Assembly: GCA_963744115.1 (NCBI GenBank) | Contig: CAVUSI010000001.1 | Span: 434,001 to 498,000, forward strand | Origin: Chersky-267 sp963744115 | GTDB lineage: Bacteria; Chloroflexota; Limnocylindria; Limnocylindrales; CSP1-4 | DNA length: 64,000 bases | Direction: 5' to 3' | Part shown: one piece after another, positions 53,655 through 62,452 of the stretch | How positions within the stretch are numbered: the first letter of the stretch is position 1 | How the letters are laid out: the number at the start of each line of letters is the position of its first letter | Program-made: the position numbers and the translations under genes | The notes under the pieces: model-generated | Told to the model about the DNA's origin: nothing | The model's input: only the letters and a program-made list of their open reading frames with translations | Databases searched by the model: none

Positions 53655-55030
53655 CTACGGCGAGGGTGAAGCCGCGGCCGGGGCGTTGGCTGCGAAGTTC
53701 TGCTGCTCCTTGAAGACCCAGTCGCCGACGCCGCCCTTGGCGGTCGGATCGACCTTGTAGAAGGAGATGAACGGCTGGGTGGTGTCGCCGTTCTTGTCGA
53801 ACGACTCGTCGCCCAGGACGGTCTTGAAGGTGTGGGTAGGATCGGAGGCGTAGGCCCGGACACCCTCACGGATGGCGGCCTGGTCGGCGGACGGGTTCGC
53901 GTCGAGCGTCGCCTTGAGCGAGTCGAGGATGACGGTCGCGCAGGCATAGGCCGGGCCGCTGTAGGCGCCCGCGGTCTTGAAGTCCGCATCGCTGGCGAAG
54001 TGGTCGGCGAAGGCCTTCTCGAAGTCGGCCTTGCCCGGGAAGTCGCCGATCGCGGCGACGGTCCCGTAGGAGTTGTCCGAGGCCTGTGCGCCCGCGATCT
54101 GGATCAGCGAGCCCTTCGCGTCGCCGGCGCCGTTGACGATGCCGTCAGGACCGGTGAACGGGATGGTCAGACCCTGCTGACGAAGCTGCTTGAGGAGCAG
54201 GCCGCCACCGGAGGTGACGACGCCGCCGTAGTAGACGCCGTCCGGGTTCTTGGTCTTGGCGTCCGTGATGATGCGAGTTGAAGTCCGTCGTGTCGGCACC
54301 GGCGCCGACGCGGTTCGACGGTCCCGCCGAGGGACTCGAACTTCTTCTGGAAGTTGTCCGCGACACCCTTACCGAAGGTCGTCACGTCGTCGACGACGAG
54401 CATGTTCTTGAGGCCGAGCGTGTTGTAGGCGTAGACCGCCATCGCCGGACCCTGGATGTCGTCGGTGGCCGCGACCCGGATGTAGTTGATCTTGGTCGGG
54501 TTCGTCTTGCGATAGTCGAGCGCGCCGAACTCGGGCTTGGTCAGCGACTCGTTGGTGTTGGCCGGGCTGCACTGGAGCAGGCCGGCGGCGTTGCTGATCG
54601 GGATCTGGACCTTGGCGACGGCCGAGTTGTACGGGCCGACGACGCCGATGATCGCAGGGTTCGCGACGAACGTCTGCATATCCTGGGCGCCCTGCTGCTC
54701 GTTGTACTTGCCGTTGACGGCGTGATCGAGCGGGACGAGCTTGATCGTGTAGCCGCCGACACCGCCGGCCGCGTTGATCTGGTCGACCGCGAGCTGCGCG
54801 CCCTTGAGCGTGGGCTGACCGTCGGCGGCGGCGCCACCGGACAGCGGCAGCGTCACGCCGAGCTGGAGCTCACCCTTCGATGCGGCTGTGCTTCCGGCCG
54901 GCGCAGCACTCGCGCCGGTACCGGTGCTCGCAGCAGCGGTCGCCGGGGCGGCGGTGGATCCGCCGGACGAGCACGCCGCCAATACGATCACCGCGCCGGC
55001 GACCAATGCGCCGATCTTGGCGTTCTTCAT
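53655..55030 (-). pseudogene. livK: Branched-chain amino-acid binding lipoprotein LivK, interrupted by two frame shifts
   Basis: The first frame starts at ATG 55030 (AAGGAGGAG upstream), with a lipobox signal ending LAACSSG and the family 6 binding domain (LGVTLPLSGGAAADGQPTLKGAQLAVDQINAAGG). It runs to ESLGGTVE near 54315. A middle frame supplies RVGAGADTTDFNS, and a third from about 54272 supplies IITDAKTKNPDGVYYGG to the end at 53655. Two extra bases within about 45 bp explain this. Without them the protein is about 457 residues and looks intact, so assembly error is more likely than decay. Confidence 0.85.
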
Positions 55031-55276
55031 GTACGACTCCTCCTTGATCTGCACCCACCCCGACTGGGCGGGTGACCCGGTCGATCCCTCTGCACGCCCG
55101 TCCCGGCCGGGTGACGCGGCGTCCCCGGCGCCCATCCGCCACCGGAGCGGTCGGCCGGTCGGCCCCTCCTCCCGGGGTCGACGACTGGGACTCGCGCAGG
55201 TGGCGTCGGTGCGGTGCGGTGACGGCACGACGGCCGGACTCGGGCGGCGCGCAGGTGGCCGCCGAAGCGATGCCGT

Positions 55277-55304
55277 ATATTAGCCCTCGGCGCGTCGATT
55301 GCAA
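55277..55304 (-). promoter_or_regulatory. Liv operon promoter with a long leader
   Basis: Minus strand TTGCAA (55304-55299), 16 bp, TAATAT (55282-55277). This is the best vegetative-type promoter in the window. The start would be about 240 bp before the livK ATG, leaving a long GC-rich leader (55031-55270) that could fold and regulate. I recognise no riboswitch class in it. The direct repeat CCACCTGCGCG occurs twice in the leader. Confidence 0.6.
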
Positions 55305-55454
55305 CATCAGGTCGGCGAGCGCCCCTGGCGGCTGTCGAGCGGTTCACCGCTCGCCCCCGGAGGCGCGCTCGCGGACCGATGAGCGATCCTGGTCGAACCC
55401 GATCGCACGATCGCAACAGTCGCGCCCAGCCTCGCGAGGTCACTGCCCGTCAGC

Positions 55455-55919
55455 GTGGACTATCAGGTTCGAGCGGCTCGGATCACGGACATCGATCGAC
55501 TCGTCGCCCTGTGCGCCGAGGCGACGTCGAAGGCCGCCGGTGACGCGCCGCTCGTCGCCCCCGATCTCCTTCGCCAGCTCGTCTATCTCCCGCAGGCCAG
55601 CGTGCTGGTCGCGGAATCGCGCCGGACGGTCATCGGGGTGGCGGTCCTGGCGCTGCGGCCGTCCGTTCGGGCGGGCGGGTTCGTCGGAACGGTCGACCTC
55701 CTCGCAAGCGATCCCGACCACGATGTCGACGCCGTCGTCGACGTCCTCATCGAGGAAGTCCTGCGATCAGCCAAGAACAAGGGGTGCACCACCGTCGAGG
55801 TGGCCCGCCCGACCGATCCCGGGGAGCGGGCCCGCTGGGAGCGCCGGGGATTCGGCGAGGGCGGGCCTCTCCTCTCACGACCCGTGGCGGCGGGGAGGGC
55901 CGTCGCCCGAACCAGCTGA
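55455..55919 (+). CDS. GNAT-family N-acetyltransferase-like protein
   Basis: 154 residues. N-terminal VRAARITDIDRLVALCAEA is a typical GNAT first strand and helix, followed by ASVLVAESRRTVIGVAVLAL (strands 3-4) and VDLLASDPDHDVDAVVDVLIEEVL. The usual acetyl-CoA loop Q/RxxGxG/A is degenerate. It ends with WERRGFGEGG. GTG 55455 is the likely start. Precedes the NYN gene by 72 bp. Substrate unknown. Confidence 0.7.
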   Translation: MDYQVRAARITDIDRLVALCAEATSKAAGDAPLVAPDLLRQLVYLPQASVLVAESRRTVIGVAVLALRPSVRAGGFVGTVDLLASDPDHDVDAVVDVLIEEVLRSAKNKGCTTVEVARPTDPGERARWERRGFGEGGPLLSRPVAAGRAVARTS

Positions 55920-55991
55920 ACCACCACCATCACGGCCACCGAGCCGCGCGCAGCGCGCCGGTCGGCCAGCAGACCAGATCAAGGAGTCAAT

Positions 55992-57932
55992 GTGGGTAAG
56001 AACGTCGCCGTCTTCGTGGACGTGGCGAACATCTTCTATGCGGCCAAGGCCGCGGGCGTGGACATCGATTACGTCACGCTCCTCAAGTCGGCGATCGCCG
56101 GGCGGGATTTCGTGCGCGCGTATGCGTACACCGGCCTCGACCCCGACAACGAGAACCAGCGCAACTTCCATAACTTCCTGGCGCGCCACGACTACAAGGT
56201 CGTGAGCAAGGACATCCGCAAGTACGGCGACGGGAAGGTCAAGGCGAACCTCGACATCGAGCTCGTGGTCGACATGATGAAGACCGCCCGGAACCTGGAC
56301 GTCGCGATCGTCGTGTCCGGGGACGGCGACTTCGCGCCGGCCATCCGCGCCGTCCAGGAGATGGGCGTCCGGGTCGAGGTCGTGAGCTTCCGCGGCAACA
56401 CGTCGTCGGATCTCATCGAGGTCGCCGACCAGTTCACCGACATCATCCAGATGGCCAAGGTCGAGAAGGGCTCGTCCAGGAGCGGTCGGCGCGTGGCCGA
56501 CGACGGCGAGGACCTGTCGATGACCGAGGTCCCCGACAAGCTGACCGAGGGCACCGGACGCGGGCGCGGGCGCGGGACCGGTCGCGGCCGCGGCCGGTCG
56601 AGCGAGACCGAGCGTGAGCCTGCGGCGGCCGGGAGCCGTCCAGCCGCCCGTGGCGGCGTCCGCGGCCGTCGACCCGAACCGGTCGAGACCGAGGCCGTGG
56701 CGGCCGTCGGTGGTCCGGCCATCGGCCTGGTGGCGCTCCCGGGCGAGAAGCTGTCGCGCGCCGCGGCGGCACGGTCGGTCGCCCCGATCGAAGCCCCCGA
56801 TGAGGACGGCGAGATCGTCGAGACGTTCGACGGCTCGACCGAGGACGGCCCCGAGGGCGAGGCCACCCGCCGCCGCCGCCGCCGAGGCGGTCGCGGTCGC
56901 GGTCGTGGCCGTGGTCGCGAGGAAGGCGTCGAGGCCGTCGCCGGCCAGGACGTCCCGCGCGATCAGGACGTCGCGCGTGAGCGGCCCGCGGCGCGTGCGA
57001 CCGAGGAGCTCGACGAGCCGGAGGAAGAACCCGTCTCGAACGCTCCCCGCGGACCGCGTCCGGGGGCGTTCGGATCCGTCTGGGACTCGCAGATCGGGCA
57101 GACCCGGACCCCATCCATCGAGTCCACCCCGTTCGACATCGACGAGGAGGACGAGCCGGCGATCCCGGAGTACATCCTCGCCGAGCAGCGCCGGGGCAGC
57201 GCGGCGACCCGCAGCGGCAGCGGCGGGAATCGCGGCGGCCGGGGTGGCGGCGGAAACCGTGCCGCCTACGCCTCGGCGATGGACCGCGAGCGGTACGGCC
57301 GCGGCGGCGGTGGCGGGATCAACCGCTATCCCGACGTCTCGGGCCGCTCGACGACCGGTGGAGGGACCGCCGGCCGCAGCGAGGGTCGCGGTGAACCTCG
57401 GCGGGAGCCCCGACGGGACGACCGTCGGCCCGTCTCGAGCCCCCGACCGGATCGCGACCGGCCGGCCACCATGCGCTCCGATGAGCCGTGGAGCGAGGTC
57501 CCGCCGGAGCTCGAGGCGATGCTTCGAGCCCAGCAGCAGGCCAGCCGCGGCTCGGACCGACCTGCGACCGGCTCGGCGCGACCGTCCGTGACCGACGCAC
57601 CGGGCTCCGCGGAGGCTCCGAAGGTCGAAGCCGCCGCCCCGGCGCGCAAGCCGAGGACGTCGACCCGGACCAAGGCGACCTCGACCGCCGAGGCGTCCCC
57701 AGCCGAGGGCACGGCAGCGACCGCGTCCAAGCCGCGGGCGACGCGAGCCAAGCCCGCGACGGCCAAGGCGGTCGCGACCCCCGACGCTCCGGCAGGCGAA
57801 GCGCCGAAGCCGCGAGCGACCCGGGCGAAGACGTCGACAGCCAAGCCGAAGGCCACGGACGGCGAGGTCGCGGCGCCCGCGACGAAGCGTCGGACGACGG
57901 CCAAGAAGGCAGCGGCGCCAGCGGACGAGTAG
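55992..57932 (+). CDS. NYN-domain (PIN-like) ribonuclease with a long RGG-rich disordered tail
   Basis: 646 residues. Residues 1-165 form a NYN/LabA-type domain with the acidic metal site: VFVDVANIFY, KANLDIELVVDMM and VVSGDGDFAPAIRAVQEMG. The remaining 480 residues are disordered: GRGRGRG blocks (about 190-210 and 296-312), acidic patches, the conserved-looking EDEPAIPEYILAEQRRG, a Gly-rich region, and C-terminal KPRATRAK repeats. Such arginine/glycine and lysine tails bind RNA, as in RNase E scaffolds. GTG 55992 has AAGGAG five bases upstream. Likely an RNA-decay factor. Confidence 0.8.
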   Translation: MGKNVAVFVDVANIFYAAKAAGVDIDYVTLLKSAIAGRDFVRAYAYTGLDPDNENQRNFHNFLARHDYKVVSKDIRKYGDGKVKANLDIELVVDMMKTARNLDVAIVVSGDGDFAPAIRAVQEMGVRVEVVSFRGNTSSDLIEVADQFTDIIQMAKVEKGSSRSGRRVADDGEDLSMTEVPDKLTEGTGRGRGRGTGRGRGRSSETEREPAAAGSRPAARGGVRGRRPEPVETEAVAAVGGPAIGLVALPGEKLSRAAAARSVAPIEAPDEDGEIVETFDGSTEDGPEGEATRRRRRRGGRGRGRGRGREEGVEAVAGQDVPRDQDVARERPAARATEELDEPEEEPVSNAPRGPRPGAFGSVWDSQIGQTRTPSIESTPFDIDEEDEPAIPEYILAEQRRGSAATRSGSGGNRGGRGGGGNRAAYASAMDRERYGRGGGGGINRYPDVSGRSTTGGGTAGRSEGRGEPRREPRRDDRRPVSSPRPDRDRPATMRSDEPWSEVPPELEAMLRAQQQASRGSDRPATGSARPSVTDAPGSAEAPKVEAAAPARKPRTSTRTKATSTAEASPAEGTAATASKPRATRAKPATAKAVATPDAPAGEAPKPRATRAKTSTAKPKATDGEVAAPATKRRTTAKKAAAPADE

Positions 57933-57939
57933 GCGCCGG

Positions 57940-59107
57940 ATGGCGTCGACCGCGGGACCGGTCTGGCTGACTCGCGGTCAGCCCGCCGCCCTGGCCGCGG
58001 TGGCCGGGATGGTCGTCGGTCACGCGCCGCATGCCGTCCTGCTCGTCGGTCCACCGGCCGTCGGCAAGACGACCCTCGCGATGGACCTGGCGGCCGGGCT
58101 GCTGTGCACCGCCGCCGATCCGGCGGATCGGCCGTGTCGAGCGTGCCGTTCCTGCCGGATGGTCGCCAGCGGAAACCATCCCGACCTTCATCGGCTCGGT
58201 CCCGAGGGACCTGGCGGCCAGGTGGTCATCGGCGGGTCCGCAGAGGCGGCCGGTCCGCGCGGGGTCCGCGACCTCATCCGGGAGCTGGCCTTCCTGCCGG
58301 TCGAGGGCGGTGCCCGCGTCGCCATCGTGGACGGGGCCGCCCAGATGAACGAGGACGCTCAGAACGCCCTCCTCAAGACGCTCGAGGAGCCGCCCGCCGG
58401 CGTGACGATCGTCCTGTGCGCCGACCGCGAGGACCCGCTCCTGCCGACCGTGCGGTCGCGCTGCGCTCGGGTCCGGCTCGGTCCGCTCGGCGCACGCGAC
58501 ATCGAAGGCCTGCTCGGTGAGCTCGGTTCGGTCGACCCCGTCGACGCCGCGCGGTTCGCCCGACTGGCCGAGGGCCGCCCCGGCGTCGCGCTGGCCTACG
58601 CCCGGGCACCCGAGGCGGCCGCCATCCGCGACGAGATCGCCCGGACGCTCCTCGACATCCTCCCCGTGGGACGGTCGCAGCGACTCGCGACGGGCCGCGC
58701 GCTGCTCGGGCGCGCGAAGGATCTCGCCGAGGCGCTCGTCGAGCAACGGGCCGACTGCGACGGAGGTCGCCGAGACGACCGATCCAGCCGATCCAGCCGA
58801 TGCGTCGCCGGCCGCCAAGGTCGCGCCCGCCGAGCGCCGCCGCGCCGCCCGCCAGCTCCTGGCGATCTGGCGAGACCTCGCCCGCGACCTCGCCGTGGCC
58901 GGGGCCGGCGGCCGCCGCGCCGTCAACGACGTCGCGCTGCTCGAGGAGATCGAGGCGGCCGCAGCCCTCCTGCCGCCCGGCGGCGCGGCGTCGTTCCTTG
59001 CCCGACTCGATGAGGTGGCCGGCCTGGTGGCCGGGAACGTGAGCCCCGAGCTGGCCGTCGACGTCCTGGTCCTGGCCTGGCCGCATCCGATGCGAGCCGC
59101 GGCGTGA
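57940..59107 (+). pseudogene. holB: DNA polymerase III delta' subunit, single frame shift near the 3' third
   Basis: Clamp-loader subunit. The first frame (to about 58745) has Walker A LVGPPAVGKTTLAMDLA, zinc-type Cys residues (RPCRACRSCRMV), DLIRELAFLPVEGGARVAIVDGA and NALLKTLEEPPAGVTIVLCAD. After AEALVE the next frame continues with ATEVAETTDPADPADA and a helical C-terminal domain to MRAAA. One extra base near 58745 accounts for this. The stop overlaps the acyP start. Probably an assembly error in an essential gene. Confidence 0.82.
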
Positions 59108-59430
59108 GCGACGGCCTGAGCGCCGCTGACCCGGGCGGCGACGTCCGCCTCGAGGCCGTGATCCGGGGCCGCGTCCAGGGTGTCGGCTTCCGGATGTTCG
59201 CCGGCCGGGCGGCCGCCGCGCGCGGTCTCGTCGGCTGGGTGGCGAATGCGTCCGACGGCTCGGTCGAGTGCGTCGCGGAGGGTCCGCGCGCGGACCTCGA
59301 GGCGTTCGCCCGCGATCTCGCGACGGGCCCGCCCGGCTCGATCGTCGATCGGGTCGAGTCGGTCTGGTCGCCGGCGACCGGCACGTTCGATCGTTTCGCG
59401 TTACGGTCCGGCTGGCATGGAGGTGACTGA
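59104..59430 (+). CDS. acyP: Acylphosphatase
   Basis: 108 residues. Hydrolyses acyl phosphates. The catalytic Arg lies in IRGRVQGVGFRMFAGRAA and the Asn in GWVANASDGSVECVAEGP, both as in the family. An N-terminal extension of about 12 residues is present. GTG 59104 overlaps the holB stop (GTGA). Downstream MOSC gene begins one base after its stop. Confidence 0.92.
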   Translation: MSDGLSAADPGGDVRLEAVIRGRVQGVGFRMFAGRAAAARGLVGWVANASDGSVECVAEGPRADLEAFARDLATGPPGSIVDRVESVWSPATGTFDRFALRSGWHGGD

Positions 59431-59431
59431 C

Positions 59432-59899
59432 GTGGGCACGATCGAGGCGATCCATCTCGCGGACCGGATCGGCGCGCCGGTGCGCGCCGTGCAGAGCGTG
59501 GCCGCTCGCGCCGGCATCGGACTCGTGGGCGACCGCTACGGCGACCTCGCCGAGTCGCGGGTCGGACCGAGCGGCAACGAGCGGGGCGACGTCACGCTCA
59601 TCGAGGCCGAGCAGATCGAGTGGCTGGCGCAGGAGACCGGGATCGAGCTCGCGCCCGGTGAGACCCGCCGGAACCTGACCACCCGGGGCATCCGGCTCAA
59701 CGACCTGGTCGGGCGGACGTTCCGCATCGGCTCGCTTCGCGCCGAGGGGCTTCGGCTGTGCGAGCCGTGCGCGTACCTCCAGGGACAGGTCGGCAAGCCG
59801 ATCCTCGAACCCCTCGTCCACCGGGCCGGGCTTCGGGCGCGCCTGCTCGACGACGGTGAGCTCCACGTCGGCGACGCGATCGAGGCCGACCCCGCCTGA
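59432..59899 (+). CDS. MOSC-domain protein
   Basis: 155 residues. MOSC domains bind the molybdenum cofactor or transfer sulfur. Seen are VGDRYG, GDVTLIEAEQIEWL, GETRRNLTTRGIRLNDLVG and the conserved Cys in LRLCEPCAYLQ. GTG 59432 is chosen because a GGAGGTGA site lies five bases upstream; ATG 59417 is possible. Coupled to acyP. Substrate unknown. Confidence 0.88.
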   Translation: MGTIEAIHLADRIGAPVRAVQSVAARAGIGLVGDRYGDLAESRVGPSGNERGDVTLIEAEQIEWLAQETGIELAPGETRRNLTTRGIRLNDLVGRTFRIGSLRAEGLRLCEPCAYLQGQVGKPILEPLVHRAGLRARLLDDGELHVGDAIEADPA

Positions 59900-59915
59900 G
59901 CGCGCGTCCGGACCC

Positions 59916-59935
59916 GGCGGCCCCGGATGGCCGCC
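59916..59935. terminator. Hairpin between convergent MOSC and SDR genes
   Basis: GGCGGCC-CCGGAT-GGCCGCC, a perfect 7-bp stem with a six-base loop in the 37-bp gap between two convergent genes. It could end both transcripts. No U-tract. Confidence 0.5.
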
Positions 59936-59936
59936 C

Positions 59937-60728
59937 CTACGGCAGCCCGGTGATCAGCCCGCCGTCGATCGCGGTGAACGTCCCGGTCTGGTAGCTGGCC
60001 AGGTCCGAGCAGACGTACGCGACGTAGCTTCCCAGCTCCTCCGGTCGCCCATACCGCCCGGCCGGGATCGCGGCCAGGTACGCTGCACGCACCGCTTCCG
60101 CGGTCTCCCCGGTCCGTGCCACCCGGCCGCTGTCGAGGCTCGCGACCCGCGGCGTGTCGAGCCTGCCGGGCAGGACGCCGTTGATCGTCACCCCATCCGC
60201 GGCCACGACCCGGGCGGTCGTCTTCATCCAGGCCGCCAGCGCACCGCGGCCGCTGTTCGAGTAGACCAGGTCCGGGATCGGCTGGCGGACGCCGGAGGAG
60301 AGGATCGCGACGACCCGACCCCAGGCCCGCTCGCGCATGCTCGGCAGGAGCGCGCTGGCGAGCTCGATCGGGGTGATCGCCAGCAGCTGGAACGCTCGCT
60401 GCCAGGCGGCGGCATCGGTGGCGGTCGGGTCCGTCGTCGGCGGCCCGCCCGCATTGAGCACGACGATGTCGACCGGGCCGAGCGCGGCCTGCGCCTCGGC
60501 GGCGATCCGGGCGCCGGTCCCCGGCTCCGCGGCGTCGCCCTCGAGCACGACCACGCTGCCGCCGTGTCGATCCCGCAGTTCGGCCGCCACCGCCTCGAGG
60601 CCGTCGCGCCCGCGCGACCAGATGGCCAGCCGGCAGCCCTCCGCTGCGAGCGCTGCCGCGGAGGCGCGGCCGAGTCCCGACGAGGCACCCCCGACGAGGG
60701 CGGTGCGGCCGGCGAGTCCGAGGTCCAT
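59937..60728 (-). CDS. Short-chain dehydrogenase/reductase with a non-standard active site
   Basis: 263 residues. Cofactor loop ALVGGASSGLGRASAAALA, VVLNAGGPP and the C-terminal SYQTGTFTAIDGGLITGLP are SDR. The catalytic Tyr is in DLVYSNSGRGALAAWMK, but the YxxxK Lys is replaced (Y-S-N-S-G-R), as in some FabG-like proteins of unknown activity. Cofactor and substrate are unknown. Lies 26 bp downstream of a DapA-family gene on the same strand. Confidence 0.88.
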   Translation of the reverse strand: MDLGLAGRTALVGGASSGLGRASAAALAAEGCRLAIWSRGRDGLEAVAAELRDRHGGSVVVLEGDAAEPGTGARIAAEAQAALGPVDIVVLNAGGPPTTDPTATDAAAWQRAFQLLAITPIELASALLPSMRERAWGRVVAILSSGVRQPIPDLVYSNSGRGALAAWMKTTARVVAADGVTINGVLPGRLDTPRVASLDSGRVARTGETAEAVRAAYLAAIPAGRYGRPEELGSYVAYVCSDLASYQTGTFTAIDGGLITGLP

Positions 60729-60754
60729 CGTGCGTCCTCCGGGTGGCGAAACGG

Positions 60755-61708
60755 TCAGGCGGTCTGGGCGAGCGTCGGGATGTACGGGTCGAGCGACGGG
60801 ACGATGGCCAGTCGGTCGAGGATGGCATCGAGCGCGGCAAGGCCGGCCGGGTCGAGCGGGCCGCCGGGCCCGCGGGTCCCCGCGGACGCGAGCGCCCCCC
60901 GCCGGCGGAGGACCTCCTTGCGGATGGCGAGGCCGACGATCGGCTGGGCCTCATACGCCAGCAGCGGCAGGTAGCGATCGAACAGCCGGCCCGCGTCCGC
61001 ATGCTCGCCCCCCTCGACCGCCACGCGGATGGCGCGAAGGACCTCCGGGTAAGCGAAGCCGGTCATCGTGCCGCAGGCGCCGCGCTCCAGCTCCCACAGC
61101 GCCGCTGCCCCACCCAGACCCCCGAACACGGCGAGGGTCGGGTCGGCGGCCAGCAGGCGGCCGATCTTCGGCGGCGTGGGTGGGTCCTCGAGCTTGACGG
61201 CCCTGGCCCCGGACGCCTCGATGGAGGCGAGCAGGATGCTGACCGGGATGACCACCCCGGTCGCGGCCGGCTCGTCCTGGAGGATCAACGGGAGGCCGGT
61301 CTCGGCGGCCACCGCGCGGTAGAACCCGGGCAGGACGTCGAGGTTGCGGAGCAACGGCGGTGCCGCGACCATCGCCGCGATCGCACCCAGGCGCTCGGCC
61401 TGGCGGGCATGGGCGGCGACCGCGGCGGTCGTCGGTCCGGAGCAGCCCACCGCGAACGGGACGCCGGCGGCCGTCTCGGCGATGGTGCGCAGTGCGGCCT
61501 CGCGCTCTTCGGGGCTGAGGCTGCCGGGCTCCGCCATCACGCCCATCGCCGTGAACCCGTCGACGCCCCAGGTCGCCGCGGCCCGGACCAGCCGGGCCAG
61601 GGATCCCGTGTCGAGACGGCCGGCTGCGTCGAACGGCGTAGGGAGGATGTACCAGGTCCCGCGCAGCGGCGAGGAGGCGGGACGGGGGTCCGGCGTGGGG
61701 TCGGGCAT
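60755..61708 (-). CDS. Dihydrodipicolinate synthase family lyase/aldolase
   Basis: 317 residues, TIM barrel. WYILPTPFDAAGRLDTGSLARLV, GFTAMGVMAEPGSLSPEER and the Schiff-base Lys in ARAVKLEDPPTPP mark the DapA/NanA family. It differs from true DapA (no YNVP; LILQDEPAATG instead), so it is more likely a 2-keto-acid or sugar-acid aldolase. The neighbouring SDR could act on the same substrate. ATG 61708 is chosen from the alignment to the family start. Confidence 0.85.
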   Translation of the reverse strand: MPDPTPDPRPASSPLRGTWYILPTPFDAAGRLDTGSLARLVRAAATWGVDGFTAMGVMAEPGSLSPEEREAALRTIAETAAGVPFAVGCSGPTTAAVAAHARQAERLGAIAAMVAAPPLLRNLDVLPGFYRAVAAETGLPLILQDEPAATGVVIPVSILLASIEASGARAVKLEDPPTPPKIGRLLAADPTLAVFGGLGGAAALWELERGACGTMTGFAYPEVLRAIRVAVEGGEHADAGRLFDRYLPLLAYEAQPIVGLAIRKEVLRRRGALASAGTRGPGGPLDPAGLAALDAILDRLAIVPSLDPYIPTLAQTA

Positions 61709-61858
61709 CGCGACGCAATGGTGCCATGGGCGGGTCCACGCCCGGTGGCCCTGTCCCGGGGCGCCCCGGTGGCCTCGTACCAGCGTGACCCGAACGTCAG
61801 TCGCGGACCGGACGTGTCGGCCATACCTTTCAGGGCACCTTACCGTCACAGTCAGGCC

Positions 61859-62116
61859 ATGGGGACGGATCCCACCCTGGCCGCCTATCTGCCGGTTCTC
61901 TATCGGGTCGCCCTCGACTCCGTCGATGAGCTCGCCCGTTCGGGCTGCCGGACCGAGGCCGCGCGGCTGCGGACGAAGGCCGCCCGAGCCTACGCCAGGG
62001 CCTGGGACGACCGCTGTCGGCGGGCCCTCGTGGAGACCATCGAACGGGCCCACGCCGCGGCCGGGACCCCGGCACCGGCGGTGGCGCCGCCCGGCGCCGT
62101 CGTGACCGCAGGCTGA
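61859..62116 (+). CDS. Small protein of unknown function
   Basis: 85 residues, helical and Ala/Arg-rich: LAAYLPVLYRVALDSVDELARSG, then RTEAARLRTKAARAYARAWDDRCRRALVETIERA. Amphipathic helices suggest a small three-helix bundle, perhaps nucleic-acid binding. It lies 29 bp before another small gene and is divergent from the DapA-family gene. Not recognised. Confidence 0.55.
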   Translation: MGTDPTLAAYLPVLYRVALDSVDELARSGCRTEAARLRTKAARAYARAWDDRCRRALVETIERAHAAAGTPAPAVAPPGAVVTAG

Positions 62117-62132
62117 CCCGGGCGCCATCCGC

Positions 62133-62138
62133 TAGGCT
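62133..62138 (+). promoter_or_regulatory. -10 box TAGGCT of a leaderless promoter
   Basis: TAGGCT, six bases, then ATG 62145. Same geometry as at 1801, 5300 and 23138. Confidence 0.45.
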
Positions 62139-62144
62139 GCGGCC

Positions 62145-62450
62145 ATGGTGCCGCCGACCCTCCTGATCCGCGACCTCGTCGAGCGAGCCGTCGTCGCCCA
62201 TCGGGACCTCGCGGATCGCGGCGAGGAGATCGAGGACGAGTGGTCGTACGTCAACGACCTCCACGAGGCCTGGGCGGCCCGGCTCGCGGACGTCGCGGAC
62301 CGGCGGGGCGACGAGCCGTGCGATCCGGCCGTCGTCATCGCCCTGGACGAGGCGATCGCCGAGATCGAGGCGGTCGACGACCCCCACCGCGCGATCGACT
62401 GGCTGTCGACCTTCCCCCAGGTCGTCCTGATCGCCGTCGGCGAGACCTGA
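62145..62450 (+). CDS. Small acidic protein of unknown function
   Basis: 101 residues, about a quarter Asp or Glu: LIRDLVERAVVAHRDLADRGEEIEDEWSYVNDLHEAWAARL, then DEAIAEIEAVDDPHRAIDWLSTFP. Its stop is 2 bp before the next gene, a PD-(D/E)XK-like protein. A small acidic protein paired with a nuclease-fold protein suggests an inhibitor or partner, but this is speculative. Leaderless-type promoter. Confidence 0.6.
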   Translation: MVPPTLLIRDLVERAVVAHRDLADRGEEIEDEWSYVNDLHEAWAARLADVADRRGDEPCDPAVVIALDEAIAEIEAVDDPHRAIDWLSTFPQVVLIAVGET

Positions 62451-62452
62451 CG

